Below, piece after piece: positions 45,635 to 64,000 of a DNA stretch of 64,000 nt. The DNA is from Cacajao melanocephalus (lineage: Eukaryota; Chordata; Mammalia; Primates; Pitheciidae): positions 62,001 to 126,000 of the forward strand of contig CAUYLG010021628.1 in assembly GCA_963573385.1 (NCBI GenBank), in the 5' to 3' direction. The stretch's first letter is position 1; each line of letters begins with the position of its first letter. The notes below the pieces were generated by a model. That model searched no databases and had not been told where the DNA came from. It saw only the letters and a program-made list of their open reading frames with translations. The translations under genes were made by a program, and so were the position numbers.

Positions 45635-45999
45635 TAAATCCCTTTCTCTTAAGGAAAGGATTCAGCTTCTCCGCCAGCCGCTTCCCTGTCCTGCCTGCCT
45701 CTGGTTCCTCCTTTGGGCAGGAAGCATCCACAGAGGAAATGGTTTTTGGTGGGTGGTTGTCCGCTGCGGCAAGGGAGGGCAGCCCCCTATCCTGGTGTGG
45801 TTTCAGGGCGTGAGTCTGTGGGGAGTGGTGAAGGGAACTTGCCAGAGGGTTGCAACAGATTTCAGCCAGATTTCCCAATACCCAGAATCCAAAAATCCAT
45901 GCACAGACACTCCCAGTATTGACAGAGTTTGAACTCAGTACAGATTGCAGACATGCATGCTGGGCCTTTCACAGTGTTTCATTTATATATGTATGTATT

Positions 46000-46620
46000 T
46001 ATTTATTTACTTACTTATTTTTGAGACAGAGTCTTGCTCTGTCACCCACTGTGTGATTGTGTCACACAGTGGCACAATCACAGCTCATGAACTCCTAGGT
46101 AGCCTCGGTAGGCTCAAGTGATTCTCTTGCCTCGGTTTCTCAAGTAGCTGAGACTGCAGGTACCCACCACCATGCCCAGCTAATTTTATTTTTTGAACTT
46201 TTTGTAGAGATAGGGTCTTGCTATGTTGCTCAGTCTGGTCTCAAACTCCTCGGCTCAAGTGATCCTTCTCTTATCTTGGCCTTCCTAAGTGCTGGGGGAC
46301 AGGCATGAGCCACCTTACCTGGCCTTCTCCTTTTTTTTTGAGACAGGATCTGGCTCTGTCACCCAGGCTGGAGTGCAGTGGTACCATCTTGGCTTACTGC
46401 AGCCTCCGCCTTCCAGGTTTAAGTGATCCTCCCATCTTAGCCTCCTGAGTAGCTAGATTACAGGCACACACCAACACACCCAGCTAATTTTTGCATTTTT
46501 TGTAGAGGCGGGGTTTCACCAAGTTGTCCAGGCTGGTCTTGAACTCCTGCCTTCAAGTGATCCTCCTGCCTCAGCCTCCCAAAGTGCTGAGATTACAGGT
46601 ATGAACTACCACACCTGGCC
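46000..46620 (-). mobile_element. Two reverse Alus
   Basis: Copies at 46,000-46,324 (with an imperfect GTGTGATTGTGTCACACAGTG palindrome-like insert near 46,050) and 46,329-46,620. Confidence 0.88.
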
Positions 46621-46633
46621 ATCTCTAATTTAA

Positions 46634-47105
<472 letters not shown>

Positions 47106-47403
47106 TTTGGCTGTCTTTAAAGCAGATCCAGAGCCGGAGCCTGTCCCTCCCCTGGGCTATCTGGCCCCTGGCCACACCAGGGTCAGTCCTACTTGCCTAC
47201 GACAGCCAGCTTGCAGCTGGTCTTTCTGCTCCCACCTGACACGGTGGCTGGACCAGTTGGATCACACCCTTCCTCTACAAACAACCGGCCAGGCTCCAGG
47301 CCACACAAAGGAGACGCTCAAGTCCTCACAGTGATCAAAAGGCCTCATGTAACCCCTGTCCCCTTGTAACTGTGGTTTTTCAATTGAGATGAAGTTCATG
47401 TAG

Positions 47404-47900
<497 letters not shown>

Positions 47901-47926
47901 TTAAAGGACTTAAAAAATATATTTTT

Positions 47927-48140
47927 GGCTGGGTGCAGTGGCTCATGTCTGGAATCCCAGCACTTTGGGAGGCTGAGGCGGGTGGATCACAAGGTCAAGA
48001 GATAGAGACCATCCTGGCCAACATGGAGAAACTCTGTCTCAACTAAAAATACAAAAATTAGCTGGGTGTGGTGGCGCGTGCCTGTAGTCCCAGCTACTCG
48101 GGAGGCTGAGGCAGGAGAATTGCTTGAACCAGGGAGTTGG

Positions 48141-48171
<31 letters not shown>
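47927..48171 (+). mobile_element. Alu with 3' end replaced by (AC)n
   Basis: Alu sequence stops at GGGAGTTGG and continues as a 29-base (AC)n tract (48,143-48,171). Confidence 0.88.
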
Positions 48172-48174
<3 letters not shown>

Positions 48175-48274
48175 TTTAAATACGGACTTCCAGCTTCTCT
48201 TGAAAGATCATCGTATCTGGCCAATGCTGGGCCTGCTCTGCCATGGCTACACATAGAGGGCCCAGGAGAGGGGC

Positions 48275-48640
48275 GGATGTGGTTTGCATATGTGTCCTGT
48301 ACAGATCTCAGGATGAAATCTGATCCCAGTGCTGGAGGTGGGGCCTGCTGGGAGGTGTTGGATCATGGGGGCGGATCCCTCATGAATTGCCCAGCGTAAC
48401 TCCCTTGGTGATAAGTGAGTTCTCACTCAGTTCATGTGAGATCTGGGATTCTCACCCCCCAACCCCCCGCCACTTACTCCTGCTCTCATCTTGAGATGCA
48501 GCTCCCCCTTCACCTCTGCCTTGAGTGGAAGCAGCCTGAGGCCTTGCTCCTCGAAGCAGATGCTGCTGCCTGGCTTCCTGTACAGCCTGCAGAACCGTGA
48601 GTCACATAAACTCCTGTCCAGGATTGAGTGTGGACACCCC
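48275..48640 (+). mobile_element. MST/MLT-type LTR fragment (ERVL-MaLR)
   Basis: Contains CCCAGTGCTGGAGGTGGGGC, GGATCATGGGGGCGGATCCC, GTGAGTTCTCACTCAG and CTTCCTGTACAGCCTGCAGA in consensus order. The 3' end after GAACCGTGAGTCACATAAAC is truncated or diverged. Confidence 0.8.
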
Positions 48641-49205
48641 GATGCCCGACACCTTCCAGGATTCCCTGGGACTGAGGAAGGCCTCTGCAGCAGGTCAGCT
48701 GGGCTGCCCAAACCATCTGGACAGCAGCCACCGCTGAGGTCTTCCTGTGGGCAAAATCCTCCCACTTCATTGTAAAATCCACCTGTTTGAAGCTGTACCC
48801 TGTTCAGAGGGGAAATGGCACATTTGAAAATAGTGAAAACGGGCTAGAAGGGAGAGGTGGCAAACTGAACCTGTGTCTTGATGAGAGAAGCGTCTCTAGG
48901 AGGGAGCCTGGAAGGCCCCCTGGCCCCCTGGGGAATGTGCTGCTGGGAACCTGCCCAGGACGAGGCTGGAGGCAGAAGAGAGAGCAACAGAGCCCAGGAC
49001 CCAGGAAGGGCACCCAGGAAAGCCAGGTCCCAGGGCAACACTGCTGGGTGTCCGGAGCAGACCTTTGTTAAAGAAAAAAGCAGCTGTCATCATGGCAACT
49101 AGTGTTACGTTTTATTGTTTTTCCATTTGACAAGCAACATACATGTGTTGTTGAAAAAACACAACAACCCTCAGTATTAAGGGGAAAAAAATTAACACTA
49201 AATAG
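48641..49205. other. Upstream intergenic, unique-looking
   Basis: GC-rich then AT-rich; nothing identified. Confidence 0.45.
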
Positions 49206-49838
<633 letters not shown>

Positions 49839-49888
49839 AATAACACTTTTGGACATCACTATGGTGGTCCATAAGAAATAGCCAGTGT

Positions 49889-50578
<690 letters not shown>

Positions 50579-51021
50579 CAACATACTTCTTTTTCTTAGA
50601 CAAAAATAGAGTCACAACATACTGACTTTCGTGACCTGCCTTTTTCATTTGTCTGAGTAAATTGGCCTTGCAGCCTTTCGCTGTGACTGGAGACAGCTCT
50701 CCCCAGAGTGAACAACCTCAGATCCGTCCAGCTCACTGTTAGTCAACGTTCCGAAAAACATCCCTGAAGTCACCTTTGCCCTCTTGTCCTGGAGTTTCCT
50801 TAGAATAAATTGCCGGAAGTGGAAGTGCTGGGTCAAGGGTGGGGACATCTTTATGACCTGTGTTCTCCAGAAAAGTCCTGAGTGGAGGCAACACCTTCTG
50901 GAAAACAAACCCCAGGTAGGGCAGAGCTGATCAGGCCGCCAGGAGCTCTGCTGACTCTGAGTGTCCCGACTCTGCTTTCGTTTTCTTTTGTTTTTAACCA
51001 TTTCTTTTTTTATTTTGTTGT
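50579..51021. other. Upstream intergenic
   Basis: Contains AAGTGGAAGTGCTGGGTCAA, reminiscent of an old LINE 3' region, but not assignable. Confidence 0.35.
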
Positions 51022-51327
51022 TATTTTTATTTATTTTTCTTTGAGACAGAGTCTTGCCCTGTTGCCCAGGCTGAAGTGAAGGGGCACTGTCTCAGCTCAC
51101 TGCAACCTCTGCCTCCTGGGTTCCAGCAATTCTCCTGCCTCATCCCCATGAGTAGTTGGGACTACAGGCACGCACTACCACATCCAGCTAATTTTTTGCA
51201 TTTTTAGTAGAGGCAGATTTTCACCATGTCAGCCAGGCTGGTCTCAAACTCCTGACCTCAAGTGATCCATGTGCCTCAGCCTCCTAAAGCGCTGAGATTA
51301 CAGGTGTGAACCAGTGCACCCAGCCTG
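51022..51327 (-). mobile_element. Alu
   Basis: Full reverse dimer. Confidence 0.92.
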
Positions 51328-51429
51328 GCCAGCCTTATTTATTTCACATTTGTTCATTTGGGAGTTCCGAGGAAAATTACTTGACAAGTCTGAATATAAA
51401 GTGTGGGGTTTGTTGGGACAAACACTGTC

Positions 51430-51594
51430 TTTTTTTGGGGGGGGGGGTGGGGATAGAGTCTTGCTATTGCCCAGGCTGGAGTACAGGGGTGTGATCATAG
51501 TTCACTGAAGCCTCAGACTCTTGGGCTCAACAGATCCTCCTGCCTCCGCCTCCCAAGGTGCTGGGATTAAAGGCGTGAGCCACTGCACCCGGTC
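51430..51594 (-). mobile_element. Alu, deleted, with G-run
   Basis: T-run passes into an 11-base G-run at about 51,437; middle of element missing. Confidence 0.85.
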
Positions 51595-51629
51595 AACCAT
51601 TCATTTTCTGTCTGAAAATGAACAGAGTC

Positions 51630-51923
51630 AGCCAGACGCAGTGTCTCACGCCTGTAATCCCAGCACTTTGGGAGGCCAAGGCAGGCGGATCATGAGATCA
51701 GGCAATCCAGACCATCCTGGCCAACATGGTGAAACCCTATCTCTGCTAAAATACAAAAAAAAAATTAGCCAGGCTTGGTGGCGCATACCTGTAGTCCCAG
51801 CTACTTAGGAGGCTGAGGCAGGGGAATTGCTTGAACTCGGGAGGCGGAGGTTGATCCATGGAGCAGATCATGCCACTGCACTCCAGCCTGGAGACCGAGC
51901 GAGATTCCACCTCAAAAAAAAAG
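51630..51923 (+). mobile_element. Alu
   Basis: Dimer; the usual TTGCAGTGAGCC is replaced by TTGATCCATGGAGCA. Confidence 0.9.
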
Positions 51924-52120
51924 TAGAAAACGAACAGAGTTGTCATTGCCATTGTTTACTGTGCGCTTCCTGCTGCGGGCCTGCAGTTTCCGGGGGCACT
52001 GCAATCTTACTGAACAGTCAGGACGGCTCTGTGACACAGGAGGACACTGAGGCCCAGGAACACGATCTGTCTGTGCTCACTCTGCTCCTAAGCAGGAGAT
52101 AACACTGAAAATCCAGATCC

Positions 52121-52406
52121 AGCCAGGTGTGCAGGCTCATGCCTCTAATTCCAGTAGTTTGGGAGGCCGAAGTGGGAGGATTGCTTGAGCCCAGGAGTTT
52201 GAGACCAGCCTGGGCAACATGGCGAGACACCATCTCTACCAAAAAGTGAAGACATTAGCCAGGTGTCATGGCACACACCTGTGGTCTCAGCTACTCAGGA
52301 GGCTGTAATGAGAGTATCACCCAAGTCCACGAGTTCAAGGCTGCAGTGGACCGTGACCACGCCACTGCACTCCAGCCTGGGTGACAGAGTGAGACCCTGT
52401 CACAAA
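52121..52406 (+). mobile_element. Alu
   Basis: Diverged dimer without A-tail. Confidence 0.88.
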
Positions 52407-52649
52407 CGGACAATCCAGATCCTAGTGATTCCAGAGCCTAACAGTTCAGCCACTATGCAAACTGCCACATTCATAACAAAGTTTTATTTTTTGGCTCCTG
52501 ATAGGAAATAAGTTTTTAGAAAACACAGAAAAGTATTTAAAAAGTGAAAAACAAACACAGATCACTTTAATTCTATCACCCAGAGGTGACTTCTGTAAAC
52601 ATCTTTATGTCTGTCACTTTGCCATGAACATATATGTGCCTTTTCATAA

Positions 52650-54571
<1,922 letters not shown>

Positions 54572-54679
54572 TTAAAATAAGAATAGAATGGGTAAAGATG
54601 GAATGATCCCATGATAACAACAAGCTTCTGAAAAACAAGATTAATAAACATGAGCCATAAAGAATTCATAAGCTATTCG

Positions 54680-55412
<733 letters not shown>

Positions 55413-55465
55413 GAAATAATTGATAAAATTAGACTTCATCAAACATTTTAAAATTATTTTCTTCA

Positions 55466-55949
<484 letters not shown>

Positions 55950-55981
55950 AATTGATAATATTAGATTTCATCAAATTTTTA

Positions 55982-57450
<1,469 letters not shown>

Positions 57451-57669
57451 TCAACCTACCTGTGTGATATACCACAATGGGGTGCAGATTGCATCCAGTA
57501 GTCATTAAAAGTTTACAGGAACACGGAGTTGCCATCAACCCTGTTTTCCTTTGGCTCCAAGGCTAGATGATCATCATAATGTTCTGGAGAAGTGCTCTGC
57601 ATATACATCAGTCACAGCCCAGGAGCCGGTGTGAAGGACAGGCACCCCTCTCCACTGGTTCCTGTCAAT

Positions 57670-58487
<818 letters not shown>

Positions 58488-58689
58488 TTGTAAATGACTG
58501 TCTTGGCCTCGTGGGGAGCAGAGGCCTCTGGGAGCTGGTGCTCCTCCGTCTGGGTGCTGGACGTCAGCTGGGGCCTGTGCTCTATCCACACGTCTGCCTT
58601 CTTCTGGGTCCTGATTTTGTCTGTTAGTGCTTGCTTTCTTGTTGGAAGCCATCTCTTTCCCGGTGGGAATGAAGTGAGCTATTAACCAA

Positions 58690-59707
<1,018 letters not shown>

Positions 59708-60147
59708 TGTGAAAGGAAAATAACAACTGAGGCCCCCCCCTCCGCCACTTCACTCTGCCGAAAGGAAGACATTAAGCTGAAAGGTGGGCCAGGTAAGAAG
59801 CAGATTGCTACATATCAAAGGCTAAATATCCACAGGTAGTTACTCCAGGTTCACCTGCTCTTTTGTAAAGAGCCGATTTTTGGAGCACTGACCCCTCCCC
59901 TTCCTGGTCTTTTTCTCTTAAAACTTGTGGATTCAGTAATGTGACCACACCCTCCCTGTTTCCCCTCCAGCCCATTTTTCTCCTTTAAATACTGAAGGCC
60001 TCAAAGTTGTCTTAGGAGGGGTATAGACTGCAGGCTGCTTCTGTGATTCCATGGTTTTTTTTTCTCCCCGCCTGGTCATGTCCTTAGCCTTGGCAAAATA
60101 AACTTCTAAATTGATTGAGACCTGTCTCAGATACGTTTTGGTTTACA
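59708..60147 (+). mobile_element. Solo LTR, ERV1-like (MER4-group type), 440 bp
   Basis: Begins TGTGAAAGGAAAATAAC and ends GATACGTTTTGGTTTACA. CTCT occurs directly before (59,704-59,707) and after (60,148-60,151), the 4-bp duplication expected for ERV1. The 3' part AAATAAACTTCTAAATTGAT, with GAGACCTGTCTCAGATAC, is typical of MER4-like LTRs. No internal region is present. Confidence 0.75.
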
Positions 60148-60162
60148 CTCTGTGTCAAATAA

Positions 60163-61229
<1,067 letters not shown>

Positions 61230-61417
61230 TAAGTACTCAGCAATTTTAAAGGAGTCATTATTTTACTGTTAAAGATATTATTCAAATTCTTCAAAATGTT
61301 TCGTGGTTAAACTAAAATCTGCACTTAGCAAACAAAAACAATCACATTTTGCAACTTGTATGTACTCTGTTCATTGTTTTAAAGCTTAAATGCAAGTAAA
61401 AATGTTACAAATGGTTA

Positions 61418-62103
<686 letters not shown>

Positions 62104-62401
62104 GTTGTTTCTTTGTATTTACATCACTGCATGTTAATAAGGTTTATTCTGAATTTAATGCTTAAACACAGAAATCTGAAGTACCACAGAAGCTGGAGAC
62201 ATGGATTGTACCCAAAGCAAGTGCCAATGATTCCTAAATATTCCAGTGCTTGCCATGTGAAGTAATGTGCACTGCTGAGTCCATTTGTGATGGGATCCCA
62301 CTGCATCACTGGACATTCTCTGAATTTACCTGCATTTAGAGTACATTTGTAGAAGATAATTAAAATGTGCTCTTTGGAAACTTTATTAAAACTCACTAGT
62401 G

Positions 62402-62719
<318 letters not shown>

Positions 62720-62762
62720 TTAGAATTTAGAGTAATAAAAGATTTCTTAGGGGAGTGTTTTC

Positions 62763-63915
62763 TGTGGGTACCCCCCCTACATGGGCACCGAGGAAGGACA
62801 GCTGTGCAAACCCTAGGCACAATCAGTGCCTGAAGAATATCTTGGTTTATAGTGTTATTACTCAGCTATTTCCTTTATATAATCCTTTACATATAATCAT
62901 ATATTAGTTTACAGAATTAGCGCCTGAAGTATAACTTACTGCTAGCTTATATAATCATACTTAGTACTTATATCTAGCATACTTAGTTCAATATAATCTT
63001 TCTATATAATCTATAGGTATTGTACTTGGAGCTGTACTGAAACATTTAGTGCTGATTTATAGAATCCTTCTATATAACCATTTAGTAGTTTGTAGTAGGA
63101 GGAATGCCTAGAGCAGTCACAAAGCGGAAGCAGTACATGGGAAAAGTGAGACCAGGACAAGAACCAAAGACCCAGGCGGTGGCGTCCTTGCCTGAAAGGG
63201 CATACGCTGTATGGCAGGCTTGGAGCAAAAGCCTCTCCTCCTGATAAAGGAGTTGTAGTACCTTGCATCCAGTTCCTGTGGAAAGTAGGCCTCACGCCTG
63301 AGATCCCGCAAATAACCGAGGGAGAAGAACCCCTCTGGTGTGACCAGTCACGGCGGCTGTACACCCTGTCAGTCTTTTCTCGCTTCTGTGCTAGCTCAAA
63401 TCATCCTCCCATAAATATCTCAGTCTGTCAGCTCCCACTGCATTGGCTTACAGTATCTTTCTTTTAGAAATCCTTTGAAGTCTCCAGCCCCCAGATAAGA
63501 AGTGTTGCGTACAGCACCTGTTGCACACAGCTCACCCCCTTGCCTCGGTGACCTAATGGGGGTGGACCCCTTTTCTGTACACGACCCTCTACTACTGTGC
63601 ATGGCACGGCCCCCTACTGTGCATGGCCCACCTCTCCGCCCAGGTGACATATGGGGTGACCCCCTCACTTGTTACTCACGTGATTATGTATGCCCTATCA
63701 CTAAGCCTATAGATGATGACCTTACTTACGACCCTTCCCCCTGCCGGTACCTAATAAATACACACCTCTGGACATTCGGGGCCTTGCCTGTCTCCGCTCT
63801 GAGTCCAGCTGCTCTTCTCCAGTTCTTCAGTGTCCTGTCTCTTTAATTCTTGGATCCTGCACCTCAGCACAGCATAAGGGACACCCCACAACCCTGTGGG
63901 ATAAATAGCCCTACA
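62763..63915 (+). mobile_element. Solo LTR, ERV2/ERVK-like, 1,153 bp
   Basis: Begins TGTGGGTACC and ends AGCCCTACA, with imperfect terminal inverted repeats TGTGGG/CCTACA. It is flanked by identical 6-bp duplications GTTTTC at 62,757-62,762 and 63,916-63,921. A polyadenylation signal AATAAA lies near 63,752, so the LTR reads to the right. No internal retroviral genes follow, so it is a recombined solo LTR. The 6-bp duplication points to class II (ERV2); subfamily unknown. Confidence 0.75.
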
Positions 63916-64000
63916 GTTTTCTCACTGACATTGTGTAGAAGGGTGATGCATGGTGTTAACAAAAGGGAGCAAAACCTTTAATTGGCGATTACTGTCTTTC

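Noticed and set aside
63502..63846. 114-codon frame in the solo LTR
   Set aside because: LTRs of this type do not code; it lies over the R/U5-like part.

Overview
The window is primate nuclear DNA. It carries about 75 Alu elements in both orientations, together with L1, THE1/MST-type LTRs, a MER1-type DNA transposon and ERV LTRs. The only protein-coding gene I can support is SUN1 (UNC84A), on the minus strand. Its conserved peptides (start MDFSRLHMYSPPQCVPENTG, KSAFSINHVSR, HLQLELDQLKSELSSW) identify it firmly. Several exon residues differ from the human protein as I remember it, so I infer a non-human simian primate, perhaps an Old World monkey; this rests on memory, not alignment.

Layout. 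Positions 41,640-43,165 hold a CpG island with the SUN1 promoter (three CCAAT boxes, GC boxes, a likely exon 1 donor at 42,456) and a G-rich minisatellite just upstream of it. From there SUN1 is read leftwards. Intron 1 (about 15.6 kb) ends at the ATG exon (26,709-26,805). Coding exons follow at 19,930-20,118; 17,412-17,596; 16,332-16,358; 16,054-16,227; 10,583-10,780; 9,906-9,989; 9,478-9,588; 7,508-7,606; 6,957-7,050; 6,314-6,372; 6,036-6,178; 5,132-5,341; 3,375-3,461; 2,084-2,127 and 347-476. Together they make 1,911 nt, exactly 637 codons, with every splice phase agreeing. They cover the nucleoplasmic N-terminus, the hydrophobic and transmembrane region and the lumenal coiled coil. The conserved C-terminal SUN domain lies beyond position 1, outside the window.

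The introns contain Alus mostly antisense to SUN1, a 2.5-kb L1 fragment split by an Alu, two minisatellites, a 5S rRNA-derived retro-fragment with a target duplication, and an inverted pair of an unnamed repeat. The 20.8 kb upstream of the promoter (43,166-64,000) looks intergenic. It is dense in Alus, with a tandemly duplicated L1/Alu segment (55,418-56,588), MST and THE1 LTRs, a MER1-like hAT element, an ERV1-like LTR with a 4-bp target duplication, and a 1.15-kb ERV2-like solo LTR with a perfect 6-bp target duplication. Two long open frames there lack any coding support.

I found no undescribed gene system. The most interesting signals are six consecutive symmetric phase-1 SUN1 exons (a ready-made alternative-splicing cassette array), a two-codon upstream ORF just before the SUN1 start, and several insertion histories that can be reconstructed from target-site duplications. 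All coordinates and splice sites were read by eye; repeat family names come from recognition, without a database search.
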